Position numbers and translations under genes: made by a program | Assembly: GCF_001854325.1 (NCBI RefSeq) | Contig: NZ_CP017755.1 | Coordinates: 620,001-684,000 of the forward strand | Length of the DNA: 64,000 nt | DNA from: Cupriavidus malaysiensis | GTDB taxonomy: Bacteria > Pseudomonadota > Gammaproteobacteria > Burkholderiales > Burkholderiaceae | Direction of reading: 5' to 3' | Shown here: positions 33,769 to 42,672 of the stretch, piece by piece | How positions within the stretch are numbered: the first letter of the stretch is position 1 | Layout: every line of letters starts with the position of its first letter | The notes under the pieces: model-generated | Databases searched by the model: none | What the model was told of the DNA's origin: nothing | The model's input: the letters and a program-made list of their open reading frames with translations, nothing else

Positions 33769-34201
33769 GGCGCGGCGGCGGGACGGTACCGGTGCCAGCT
33801 TACTCCGTTCTTCCGGTTGCCTGTTTCTCCGGCGGCACAGGGTGGTGACAATCGGAGAATCAGGCAGGAATCCCGCAGGATCGGGTATGGCGCGGCGGGC
33901 GCCGGAAGCGCGCCTGAGCGCGGGGCAGGAGGAAACATCACAACGGAATGGCTGTCCGTGCACATGCGCCCGCCCATGACGGGCGAGGTTCGCGCCGGCG
34001 CTCATCCCGGTGCGTAGGAATAGGCAGGAAAGCGCGAGAATCCGGCAGCGCCGGATCGGCTGGCGGATTGCATAATCCTCCAGCGATGCAGCGGCCGCGG
34101 AACGCGCGGCACAGGCCGGCAGGCACCTGCCGGCACGCTGCCAGTCCTGCGCCCGGGCGAGCCCGTCCGGGCGCCAATCCTACGATCCAGGAGTCTCGAC
34201 C
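33769..34201. promoter_or_regulatory. Divergent promoter region of AraC and aldo/keto reductase genes
   Basis: This 433-bp gap has no supported gene. It contains two copies of GGCAGGAA (about 33863 and 34023) in the same orientation, as expected of AraC half-sites, and a perfect small inverted repeat ATCCGGC-AGC-GCCGGAT at 34040-34056. The ribosome site CAGGAG precedes ATG 34202. Confidence 0.45.
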
Positions 34202-35248
34202 ATGCGTTACAGGAAACTCGGCAATACCGGCTTGTTCGTCTCGGAGCTGTGCCTGGGCACCATGACCTTCGGCGGGGAAGGGCAGCTCTGGAGCCAGATC
34301 GGCGACGTCCAGCAGGCCGACGCGGAGCGGCTGGTGGCGGCCGCGCTGGAGGCCGGCATCAACTTCATCGACACCGCCGATGTCTACTCCGAGGGCCGTT
34401 CGGAGATCATCACGGGGCAGGCCCTGAAGAACCTCAAGGTCAGGCGCGACGACGTGGTGGTGGCGACCAAGGTGTTCGGCGAGACCGGCAAGGGGCCCAA
34501 TGCGCGCGGCTTGTCGCGCTACCACATCATGGAAGGCGTCAAGGCCAGCCTGTCGCGGCTGCAGCTCGACCATATCGACCTGTACCAGGTGCATGGCTTC
34601 GATCCGGCCACGCCGGTGGAAGAGACGCTGCGCGCGCTGGACACGCTGGTGCAGCAGGGGCACGTGCGCTACATCGGCGTGTCGAACTGGGCCGCCTGGC
34701 AGATCATGAAGGCGCTGGGCATCGCCGAGCGGCTCGGCCTGTCGCGCTTCGCCTCGCTGCAGGCCTACTACACCGTGGCCGGGCGCGACCTCGAGCGCGA
34801 GCTGGTGCCCATGCTGCAGAGCGAAGGCGTGGGGCTGATGGTGTGGAGCCCGCTGGCCGGCGGCCTGCTGAGCGGCAAGTACGGCCGCCAGGCGATGGGG
34901 GAGGCCGGCAGCCGCCGCACCGTGTTCGACTTCCCGCCGGTCGAGCTGGAGCGTGCCTATGACGTGATCGATGCCATGCAGGGCATGGCCAGCGTGCGCG
35001 GCGTCTCGGTGGCGCAGGTGGCGCTGGCATGGCTGCTGCACCAGAAGGTGGTCAGCAGCGTGATCATCGGCGCCAGGCGCCTGGAGCAGCTGCAGGACAA
35101 CATCGCCGCCACCGGCATCGCGCTGAGCGCCGAGGAACTGGCCGTGCTGGACCAGGCCAGCGCCTTGCCGTCCGAGTACCCGGGCTGGATGTTCCGGCGC
35201 CAGGGCGAGGTGCGGCGCCGGCAGCTGGCCGAGGCCGGCCTGGCCTGA
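34202..35248 (+). CDS. Aldo/keto reductase
   Basis: The 348-residue NADPH-dependent reductase has the family signature residues: Asp and Tyr in FIDTADVYSEGRSE, Lys in VVVATKVFG and His in LYQVHGFDPATPVEE, plus the NADPH-binding VIIGARRLEQLQDNI near the C-terminus. It resembles the YajO/AKR subgroup acting on aldehydes or ketones. It is divergent from AraC at 33768, a frequent pairing in proteobacteria in which the regulator senses the substrate. Confidence 0.92.
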   Translation: MRYRKLGNTGLFVSELCLGTMTFGGEGQLWSQIGDVQQADAERLVAAALEAGINFIDTADVYSEGRSEIITGQALKNLKVRRDDVVVATKVFGETGKGPNARGLSRYHIMEGVKASLSRLQLDHIDLYQVHGFDPATPVEETLRALDTLVQQGHVRYIGVSNWAAWQIMKALGIAERLGLSRFASLQAYYTVAGRDLERELVPMLQSEGVGLMVWSPLAGGLLSGKYGRQAMGEAGSRRTVFDFPPVELERAYDVIDAMQGMASVRGVSVAQVALAWLLHQKVVSSVIIGARRLEQLQDNIAATGIALSAEELAVLDQASALPSEYPGWMFRRQGEVRRRQLAEAGLA

Positions 35249-35422
35249 GGCGGCGGTCGGCGGGCAGCGGCGGTGCGGCGGGTGGCGTCGCCTGCACGGC
35301 TTGCTGCATCGCAATATAATGACCGGCCTGCACTGCGGGCCGACCCGGTCCGCAGCCGCCCCGCCGGCGGCCGCCTGACCGGCGGGCCCGCCACATTGCG
35401 TTTTCCACAAGGCCCACCCCCG

Positions 35423-36679
35423 ATGCAGCCCCCCGCCCCAGCCCGCACCCCCGCCGATGTCCGACCCGAAGGCGCCACGGACCACGCGCCGCCGCAGCGG
35501 GTCGGCCTGGTGCTGTTCGCGCTGGCCGTGGGCGGCTTCGCCATCGGCACCACCGAGTTCGCCACCATGAGCCTGCTGCCTGCCTTCGCGCAGAGCCTGG
35601 GCATCGACGCGCCGACGGCCGGCCACGTCATCAGCGCCTACGCGCTGGGCGTGGTGGTGGGCGCGCCAGTGATGGCGGTGCTGGGCGCGCGGCTCGCCCG
35701 CCGCACCCAGCTGATCCTGCTGATGGCCATGTTCAGCGTCGGCAACGCCTTGAGCGCCGTCGCCCCGGACTACCACTGGATGTTGCTGTTCCGCTTCCTG
35801 AGCGGCCTGCCGCACGGCGCCTACTTCGGCATCGCCGCCTTGACGGCGGCCTCGCTGGTGCCGGCCCACCGGCGCACGCTGGTGGTGGGGCGCATCTTCC
35901 TCGGCCTCACCTGCGCCACCGTGATCGGCGTGCCGCTGGCCAACTGGCTGGGCCAGGCGGTCGGCTGGCGCTGGAGCTTCGGCCTGGTGGCCGCGCTGGG
36001 CGTGCTGACCATGACCTGCGTGCGGCTGTTCGCGCCCAGCACGCCGGCAGATCCGTCCGCGAGCCCGCTGCGCGAGCTGGGCGCGCTGACACGCCTGCAG
36101 GTGTGGCTGACGCTGGGCATCGGCGCCGTCGGCTTCGGCGGCCTGTTCGCGGTCTACACCTACCTGGCCGACATCCTGGCGCAAGTGACGCACGTCTCGG
36201 CGAGCACGGCGCCGCTGGTGCTGAGCGTGTTCGGCCTGGGGCTGACCGCCGGCAATATGGTGGTGCCGCTGTTCGCCGACCGCGCGCTGATGCGCACCGC
36301 CGGTGTGCTGCTGCTGTGGAGCGCCGCCATGCTGGCCTTGTTCCCGCTGATGGCCGGCAACGTCTGGGCCATCTCGCTGAGTGTCTTCCTGATCGGCCTC
36401 GGCGGCTCGCTGGCCACGGTGCTGCAGACACGCCTGATGGACGTGGCCGAAGACGCGCAGAGCCTGGCGGCGGCGCTGAACCACTCCGCCTTCAACATGG
36501 CCAATGCGCTCGGGCCCTTCCTCGGCGGCCTGGCCATTGCGGCCGGGCATGGCTGGACCTCGCCGGGCTGGGTCGGCAGCCTGCTGGCCCTGGGTGGCTT
36601 TGCGCTGTGGGCGGCTTCCGCGGCGCTGGCGCGCAAGGGCCGACGCGCCGTGCCGGCGGCAGGCGACACGGCCCGCTGA
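35423..36679 (+). CDS. MFS (DHA1 family) efflux transporter
   Basis: The 418-residue protein has 12 predicted membrane helices and begins after a proline-rich tail with RVGLVLFALAVGGFAIGTTE, FATMSLLPAFAQSLGIDAPT, the motif A-like GARLARRTQLIL and motif C-like GLTCATVIGVPLANWLGQ, as in AraJ/YdhP/NepI-type sugar or drug exporters. It lies 174 bp after the aldo/keto reductase on the same strand and may be co-expressed. Substrate unknown. Confidence 0.92.
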   Translation: MQPPAPARTPADVRPEGATDHAPPQRVGLVLFALAVGGFAIGTTEFATMSLLPAFAQSLGIDAPTAGHVISAYALGVVVGAPVMAVLGARLARRTQLILLMAMFSVGNALSAVAPDYHWMLLFRFLSGLPHGAYFGIAALTAASLVPAHRRTLVVGRIFLGLTCATVIGVPLANWLGQAVGWRWSFGLVAALGVLTMTCVRLFAPSTPADPSASPLRELGALTRLQVWLTLGIGAVGFGGLFAVYTYLADILAQVTHVSASTAPLVLSVFGLGLTAGNMVVPLFADRALMRTAGVLLLWSAAMLALFPLMAGNVWAISLSVFLIGLGGSLATVLQTRLMDVAEDAQSLAAALNHSAFNMANALGPFLGGLAIAAGHGWTSPGWVGSLLALGGFALWAASAALARKGRRAVPAAGDTAR

Positions 36680-37369
36680 GCGCGGCAGCGAAGCGCTTGT
36701 CCAGAGCGTCACGCTTCACCGCCTTCTCCTTCTCTTTGCTGCGGGTGGGAACCCGCAAACATCCGCATCGCACGGGCGGCCCTCGACCGCCCCGCCCGGG
36801 CCGCCGAGCACAGTCTCGCGCACAGTCTCGCGCATGCAGCGGCAGCACGCCGCGTGCCGCGCCGGCCCTCAGAACCCCAGAACCCCAGAGCCCCAGAGCC
36901 CCAGAGCCCCAGAGCCCCTGAGCCCCTGAGCCCCTGAATCACTGAGACCGCCCGGTGCCCGCGACCTCATGCGGGCACGCCGAGCCGTTGCCTAGGCGCA
37001 CGGCCATGGCGGCCCATGCGCGCGATGCCCGGCGCCGCCCCGCATCGCATCGACCGCCTCTCCCTCATCCCCGATCTCCATGATCCAGCGGCCGGCCGCC
37101 GATGCCGGCGCTGCGTCGGGCGAGCCGGTGCCAGCCGTACAAGGCAATGTCCGAAGGAGGCGAATTTCTTCCGAGTGATTTTCAGAATGTCCTGATGGAC
37201 GCGCCCGGAGGCCATCGCTGACCATTGTCCCCAGAAACTCCACCGCCTTTTCCGGCCCGTCGGGCCGATCCACCGTACCCACATAGCAGCACTGGCGGGC
37301 ATCGCCAGCGATTCCAGATGGTCGCATTCTTCACTCTCGAGCGGCCGCGCGTACCGCCTCACGGCAGGG
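36680..37369. other. 690-bp intergenic region before the TPS locus
   Basis: No gene is supported. The left part carries a GCGGGT/ACCCGC hairpin (36741-36756), a repeated CGCACAGTCT (about 36808-36832) and an 8-nt tandem array. The right part (36960-37369) is moderately GC-rich and open in a reverse frame (36967-37449), but this frame overlaps the start of TpsB and matches no family I know. It may contain the TPS operon promoter. Confidence 0.45.
36871..36934 (+). repeat. 8-nt tandem repeat array, eight copies
   Basis: Units: AGAACCCC twice, AGAGCCCC four times, TGAGCCCC twice. The array lies about 430 bp upstream of the TpsB gene and downstream of the MFS gene. Such short tandem arrays can change length by slippage; a regulatory effect is speculative. 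Confidence 0.8.
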
Positions 37370-39169
37370 ATGATTCCGGTGTTTCCTGAACACTTCGAAC
37401 GCGAACTCGCCGTTCCGCATCCCGCTGTCAGCGGTGCCGTCGGCACCATCTCATTCCGCGTGAGCCTGCGTGGCTACACGCCTTTGCGCCCCCCCGCGCG
37501 TGCCGCGCGTCCGCCGGGCCGTCCGCCGGGCCTGTCGCTGCTTTGGCGGGCCGGCGTGGCGCTGCTGCTTCCCTTGCCGGCGCACGCCCAGGTGCCGAAC
37601 GCCGGGCAGGCGATGCGTGACATCGAAACCGCTCGGCCAGTCCTGCCGGCCGCGCCGGTGCCCGAGATCAAGATCACAACCCCCCAGCCCGATGCGGATG
37701 TCACGCCGGACAGCGGGCCGCGCATGTTCGTGCAGGCATTCACCCTCGAAGGCAACCAGGTGTTCCATGCCGATGAGCTGCTGCCGCAGCTGGCGGACCT
37801 CGCCGGCCGCGAGCTGGGCTTCGCCGACCTGCAGCAGGCCGCCGCACGGATCACCGCCTACTACCGCGAGCGTGGCTACGTGCTGGCCCGCGCCTACCTG
37901 CCCCACCAGGAGATCGACGGTGGTGTCGTGCGTATCGCGGTGGTGGAGGGGCGCTACGGCCGCATCGTGCTGAACAACCGCTCGCGCGTCAGCGACGGCG
38001 CGCTGCAGCAGCCGCTCTCCGCCCTCCGGCCGGGAGCAGTGGTGCGCGGCGCCGACCTCGAGCGCACCCTGCAGTTGCTCGACGACCTGGCCGGCGCCAC
38101 CGCGCGCGGCACGCTGCGCGCGGGCATCGAGCCCGGCACGACCGACCTGGTGGTCGATGTCGAAGGCGGGCCCCTCGTTACCGGATCGCTCGACTTCGAC
38201 AACTTCGGCGACACGTCGTCGGGCCGCTATCGCTTCAGCGGCAGCGTCAACCTCAATTCGCCGCTGGGGCTGGGCGACCAGCTGAGCCTGCGCGGCCTCG
38301 CCAGCGACGAGCGGCAGAGCTACTACCGCGCGGCCTACCAGTTGCCGCTGGGACCGGTGTCGACGCGCGTCGGCGTGGCCTATTCGGAGATGCGCTACCA
38401 CCTCACCGGCAGCTTCGCGGAGCTCGACTACCGCGGCAGCGCGAGCGTGCAGAGCGCCTTCGTCGCGCAGCCGCTGCTGCGCAGCCGCAATCTGAACGTC
38501 ACGGCGCAGGTCCAGTACGACAACAAGGACCTGAAGGATACCTACGGCCAGTTCGACGTGCGCAACGACAAGAACGTCGGCCTGTGGAGCGTCTCTGTCA
38601 GCGGCAATGGCGAGGACGGCTGGTTCGGCGGCGGCCGCAGCGCGTTGTCCTTGACGCTGGGCCTCGGCCGGTTACGTGGCAATGATGCACTCGGCTCGGA
38701 CCGGTACACCAAGGCCATGGGCAGCTTCACCAAGCTGAACGTGAGCGCGCTGCGCCTGCAGGCGCTCGGCCGCCGCTTCCAGCTCTACACGCAGTTCAGC
38801 GGACAACTTGCCTCGCGCAACCTCGACGGCTCGGAGAAATTCAGCCTGGGCGGCCCCTACGGCGTGCGCGCCTACGCGCTAGGCGCCGGCAGCGGCGACC
38901 AGGGCTGGCAGGCGAGCGCCGAGCTGCGCTACCTGCCCGCGCCGCGCTGGCAGCTCAGTGCCTTCGTCGACGCCGGCCAGGTGCAGTTCAACAAGCATCC
39001 GTGGACGCGCGAGCGCAACACCCAGCAGCTGCAGGCGGCCGGCGTCGGCGCCGGCTGGAGCGACGGCAAGCGGCAGGCCACCCTGACCGCGGCCTGGCCG
39101 CTCAGTTCGGCTGCGGGCTCGCCGGCGCGCGCGCCCAGCGTATGGCTTCAGGCGACTCAGTACTTCTGA
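37370..39169 (+). CDS. TpsB outer-membrane transporter (ShlB/FhaC/HecB type)
   Basis: The 599-residue protein exports the two downstream TpsA exoproteins. It has an extended N-terminus, a hydrophobic signal segment (LSLLWRAGVALLLPLPAHAQ, about 55-74), two POTRA-like domains (MFVQAFTLEGNQVFHADELL, ITAYYRERGYVLARAYLPHQ) and a 16-stranded barrel with the conserved FSLGGPYGVRAYALG and a C-terminal strand ending in phenylalanine. The translation start is uncertain: ATG 37370 or GTG 37460, which lies closer to the signal peptide. It is followed by two TpsA genes; its single copy suggests that it serves both. Confidence 0.92.
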   Translation: MIPVFPEHFERELAVPHPAVSGAVGTISFRVSLRGYTPLRPPARAARPPGRPPGLSLLWRAGVALLLPLPAHAQVPNAGQAMRDIETARPVLPAAPVPEIKITTPQPDADVTPDSGPRMFVQAFTLEGNQVFHADELLPQLADLAGRELGFADLQQAAARITAYYRERGYVLARAYLPHQEIDGGVVRIAVVEGRYGRIVLNNRSRVSDGALQQPLSALRPGAVVRGADLERTLQLLDDLAGATARGTLRAGIEPGTTDLVVDVEGGPLVTGSLDFDNFGDTSSGRYRFSGSVNLNSPLGLGDQLSLRGLASDERQSYYRAAYQLPLGPVSTRVGVAYSEMRYHLTGSFAELDYRGSASVQSAFVAQPLLRSRNLNVTAQVQYDNKDLKDTYGQFDVRNDKNVGLWSVSVSGNGEDGWFGGGRSALSLTLGLGRLRGNDALGSDRYTKAMGSFTKLNVSALRLQALGRRFQLYTQFSGQLASRNLDGSEKFSLGGPYGVRAYALGAGSGDQGWQASAELRYLPAPRWQLSAFVDAGQVQFNKHPWTRERNTQQLQAAGVGAGWSDGKRQATLTAAWPLSSAAGSPARAPSVWLQATQYF

Positions 39170-39238
39170 GGCGCTCTGTCGTACCTCGTCCTGTGGACGG
39201 GATTCCTACTGACGTGAATGACAAGAAGGGAAACCAGC

Positions 39239-42200
39239 ATGAACAAGACCTACGCATTGGTGTGGAACGACGCCCAGGGTACCTGGGCGGTGGTCGGGGA
39301 AACCGCGCGCCGTCATGGCAAGTCGGGCGGCGGCAAGCGGCTCGCGGCCGCTTCCCTGTCGCTACTGGGGCTGGCGGCGCTGCCGGCCTTCGCGCTGCCG
39401 ACCGGGGAAGCCATCGTGTCGGGGCAGGCGGATATCTCGCGCTCGGCGGACGGCAAGTCGATGTCGATCCAGCAGCAGACCGACCGCCTGGTCACCAACT
39501 GGCAGGACTTCAGCGTGGGCGGCGGTGAGCGCGTGGCGTTCCACCAGCCGACCAACCAGTCGATCGCGCTGAACCGCGTGATCGGCAACAACGGCAGCCA
39601 GATCCAGGGGCAGATCGACGCCAACGGCAAGGTGTTCCTGGTCAACCCGAACGGCGTGGTGTTCGGCGCGGGTTCGCAGGTGAACGTGGGCGGCCTGGTG
39701 GCGTCGACGAAGAACATCTCGGATGCGGATTTCCTGGCGGGCAACTACCGCTTCGCGGGTGCCTCGGGCCAGTCGGTGGAGAACGCCGGCACGATCACGG
39801 CGGCCGAAGGCGGCAGCGTGGCGCTGCTGGGCGCGCGCGTGTCGAACACGGGCGTGATCCGGGCGCAGGCGGGCCGCGTGGCGCTGGGCGCGGGTGAGGC
39901 GTTCCACGTGAACTTCGACGGCAAGGGCCTGCTGAACCTGCAGGTGGAAGGCGGCGCGATGGACGCGCAGGCCAGCAACGGCGGCCTGCTGAAGGCGGAT
40001 GGCGGCGAGGTGCTGATGACGGCGCGCGCGGCCAACGGCCTGCTGAACGCGGTGGTGAACAACAGCGGCACCATCGAAGCGCAGGGCCTGAGCGCGCGTG
40101 ACGGCAAGATCGTGCTGGACGGCGGCCTGGTGAAGGTCGGCGGCAAGCTGAACGCGGCCGGCGGCACGGTGGCGACGCGCGGCGAGCGCGTGCAGGTGGC
40201 GGACGATGCGCAGGTCGATACGCGCAGTGCCGCGGGCCGCACCGGCACGTGGACGATCGAGTCGGCGAACGCGAACGTCGAGGGCGCGGACAGCGCGATC
40301 GGCGCGCAGACGCTGTCGCGTGCGCTGGGCACGAGCAATGTGGCGCTGACCAACACATCGGGCGACCTGTCGGTGAACGGCGCGGTGAACTGGTCGAGCG
40401 ACCACGCGCTGACGCTGACGTCGCAGCAGGGCGACGTGGCGCTGCAGCAGGCGCTGACGGCGAGCGGGGCGAAGGCGGGCGTGGCGGTGAACGCGGCCGG
40501 CGGCATCCGCGTGGACGACAAGCTGGCGCTGACGGGCGAGCAGGCCGCGCTGGCGCTGAACTCGGCGCAGGGCCACCGCTTCGCGCAGGACAAGGCGTCG
40601 GTGACGCTGTCGGGCCGCAACGCCTCGTTCTCGGCGAACGGTGACGCCTACCAGGTGATCCACGACGTGGCGGACCTGCGCAACGTGGACCGTGACCTGA
40701 AGGGACGCTACGTGCTGGGCAACGCGGTCGACGGCAAGGGCGCGGCGTTCCAGAGCATCGCTGCGAACAGCTCGTTCGACGGCGTGTTCGATGGTCTCGG
40801 CAACACGGTTTCCCGGCTGAAGGTCACCGGTGGCAGCCCGTCCGTCGGCCTGTTTGCCGCGAATCGCGGCCGTATCGCCAATCTTGCGCTCGATTCGCTT
40901 GCCGTGAGCGGTGCGGCAGGTCGCAGCGTTGCGGGAATCGGCGGTCTTGTCGGCTACAACCGGGGAACGGTTTCGAACGTGCGCGCGTCGGGAATGACCG
41001 TCTCGTCCATCGGCACGGGCTATAGCGTTGCCGGCGGACTCGTCGGCGTGAACGACGGCGGCGTCGTCGACAGCGCGCGCTTCCAGGGCCGTGTCAGCGG
41101 CAACGACAGGACGATGACGATCGGCGGGATTGCCGCCCAGAACGTCGCCGGCGCACGGATCGTGAACAGTCGCGCCGATGCCGAGATCACGACCCCGAAG
41201 GCACAGATTTCGGGCGGCATGTATATGGCGGGCGGCCTCGTTGGCATGAACTCGGATTCGACCGTGGCGAATTCGTCGAGCAGTGGCAGGCTCACGGTGG
41301 GCGACAACTTGATCGCGGGCGGTCTGGTCGGCTTCGCGGCCGGTGGTGCGATCGACCGCTCGGCTTCGTCGATGGCAGTGTCGGCCGGAAAAGCGAGCAC
41401 GGTTGGCGGCGCGATCGGCTGGAGCGCCAATGCGGAGCTGTCGAACGTGTCGGCGAGCGGCAGCGTCAGCGCAACGACCGGAGCGACGGTCGGCGGGCTG
41501 GTCGGCAGCAATTCCGGCGGCACCATTCGCGACGCATCGGCAAGCGGCAACGTTGTTGCAGCGGCGGGCAGCACGATCGGCGGGTTTATCGGCAGCAACG
41601 ACAGAGGCGAGATCGCCGCGTCGCACGCATCCGGCAACGTAAGCGGAAACGGTGCGACCACGGTGGGTGGCTTTGCGGGTGCGAATGCCGGCGCGATTCG
41701 CCAGAGTGCGGCGGAGGGCAGCGTGAGCGCAGGCAACACGAGCAAGGTCGGTGGGCTCGTGGCCGTCAACGACGGGACGATCGAAGATTCGCGGTCGAGC
41801 GGTACGGTGCGCGGCGGCCTGGACAACACGATCGGCGGCCTTGTCGGCGAGAACCACGGCACCATTGCATCGTCGAGTTCGACGTCGAACGTTTCCGCAG
41901 GGCGCGACAGCTATGTGGGCGGTGTGGTCGGCGTCAACAAGGGCCGGGGTGCCGTCGTGAGCGGCTCGAAGGCGTCCGGCAACGTGACGGTCGCCGGCGG
42001 GCGATTCATCGGCGGCTTTGCAGGCTGGAACGAGGCGCTGATCTCCGATTCGGAATCGTCGGGAACGGTGTCGAGCGCGGCTTCGTGGGGCGGCGGCTTC
42101 GTGGGCGGGAACGCCGGCACGATCCGTTCTTCCCGGACGAGCTCGAAGATCGAATACCCGACGCAGGCGCGGCCGGTGTTTACCGGCGGTTTCGCCGCGA

Positions 42201-42298
42201 TCAACACCGGACGCATCGAATCGAGCCATACGACGGGCGCGGCATCGGCTGAACCGTTTGCCGATCTCAATATCGGGATGATCGACGGCAAGCGGTAA
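39239..42298 (+). CDS. TpsA exoprotein 1 (filamentous-hemagglutinin-type, GLUG repeats)
   Basis: The 1019-residue secreted protein has an extended signal peptide (ESPR: MNKTYALVWNDAQGTWAVVG, cleavage near ALPAFA, about 52), a TPS secretion domain (about 53-300) with NQSIALNRVIGNNGSQI and the key KVFLVNPNGVVFGAG (NPNG 136-139), then a passenger of repeated GLUG-type units such as VGGLVGSNSGGTIRDASASG (about 560-1010), predicted to form a beta-helix. It starts 70 bp after TpsB with AAGAAGGG upstream. Likely an adhesin or matrix protein. Its first 505 codons are nearly identical to TpsA 2. A terminator follows at 42366. Confidence 0.92.
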   Translation: MNKTYALVWNDAQGTWAVVGETARRHGKSGGGKRLAAASLSLLGLAALPAFALPTGEAIVSGQADISRSADGKSMSIQQQTDRLVTNWQDFSVGGGERVAFHQPTNQSIALNRVIGNNGSQIQGQIDANGKVFLVNPNGVVFGAGSQVNVGGLVASTKNISDADFLAGNYRFAGASGQSVENAGTITAAEGGSVALLGARVSNTGVIRAQAGRVALGAGEAFHVNFDGKGLLNLQVEGGAMDAQASNGGLLKADGGEVLMTARAANGLLNAVVNNSGTIEAQGLSARDGKIVLDGGLVKVGGKLNAAGGTVATRGERVQVADDAQVDTRSAAGRTGTWTIESANANVEGADSAIGAQTLSRALGTSNVALTNTSGDLSVNGAVNWSSDHALTLTSQQGDVALQQALTASGAKAGVAVNAAGGIRVDDKLALTGEQAALALNSAQGHRFAQDKASVTLSGRNASFSANGDAYQVIHDVADLRNVDRDLKGRYVLGNAVDGKGAAFQSIAANSSFDGVFDGLGNTVSRLKVTGGSPSVGLFAANRGRIANLALDSLAVSGAAGRSVAGIGGLVGYNRGTVSNVRASGMTVSSIGTGYSVAGGLVGVNDGGVVDSARFQGRVSGNDRTMTIGGIAAQNVAGARIVNSRADAEITTPKAQISGGMYMAGGLVGMNSDSTVANSSSSGRLTVGDNLIAGGLVGFAAGGAIDRSASSMAVSAGKASTVGGAIGWSANAELSNVSASGSVSATTGATVGGLVGSNSGGTIRDASASGNVVAAAGSTIGGFIGSNDRGEIAASHASGNVSGNGATTVGGFAGANAGAIRQSAAEGSVSAGNTSKVGGLVAVNDGTIEDSRSSGTVRGGLDNTIGGLVGENHGTIASSSSTSNVSAGRDSYVGGVVGVNKGRGAVVSGSKASGNVTVAGGRFIGGFAGWNEALISDSESSGTVSSAASWGGGFVGGNAGTIRSSRTSSKIEYPTQARPVFTGGFAAINTGRIESSHTTGAASAEPFADLNIGMIDGKR
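39300..40752 (+). repeat. Duplicated TpsA segment, copy 1
   Basis: This segment, encoding from ETARRHGKSGGGK to AVDGKGAAF, is nearly identical in DNA to 42734-44186, including silent positions. The two copies are direct repeats 3434 bp apart. Differences are scattered single bases. Recombination between them would delete the intervening sequence and join the first half of TpsA 1 to the passenger of TpsA 2. Confidence 0.85.
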
Positions 42299-42365
42299 TC
42301 CGCGTCAACGCGGGATGTGGCGCTGCTCGCCCATCCCGTTCTTCGAAGGCGGCAATCGAGTCGCG

Positions 42366-42390
42366 GCCGGTCCGATCAGGGCCGGCTTTT
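42366..42390 (+). terminator. Rho-independent terminator after TpsA 1
   Basis: The 8-bp stem GCCGGTCC/GGGCCGGC (one U-G pair) with loop GATCA is followed by TTTT. It lies 68 bp after the stop codon of TpsA 1 and should separate the two TpsA transcripts at least partly. Confidence 0.65.
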
Positions 42391-42621
42391 CCGTGTCGCA
42401 TGACGCGATGCAGGCATGCCCGGCACCAGTCGTGTCGATATCCGCGATGCAGGCCGCGAATCGTTGCTTGCAGCCCTTCATTTTTCATTCAGGTATGCGA
42501 ATCGATCGGCAACGGCGGGTCGATTCCGTTGCTCGGCCGCTTCGCGGTGCACCGGGTTCGACGGCCTGCCTGTCGGGCATCGGGGTTCGGGCCGCCCGGC
42601 CTTGCCGGACGGCCTGATCGG

Positions 42622-42648
42622 AGGTCCATCGCAGATGGACCTGTTTTA
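42622..42648 (+). promoter_or_regulatory. Leader hairpin of TpsA 2, possible attenuator
   Basis: AGGTCCATC-GCA-GATGGACCT is a perfect 9-bp stem with a 3-nt loop, followed by GTTTTAA, 30 nt before the ATG of TpsA 2 and directly before the ribosome site AAGGA. It looks like a weak terminator or a translation-control hairpin in the 5' leader. Confidence 0.45.
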
Positions 42649-42672
42649 ACGAAGTATGAAGAAGGATTGGAA

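Larger units (their letters stand above)
42299..42672. other. Intergenic region between the TpsA genes
   Basis: The 374-bp gap contains the terminator for TpsA 1 (42366-42390) and a leader hairpin of TpsA 2 (42622-42642). There is no gene between. The upstream part is more AT-rich than the coding regions, consistent with a promoter for the second TpsA gene. Confidence 0.5.

Noticed and set aside
36709..36942. Reverse open frame with Gly-Ser-Gly-Leu repeats
   Set aside because: The apparent repeat peptide is only a translation of the 8-nt tandem array; no ribosome site or conserved domain.
36967..37449. Reverse-strand open frame of 160 codons upstream of TpsB
   Set aside because: It overlaps the TpsB start, shows no family similarity and no ribosome site; long open frames by chance are common in GC-rich DNA.
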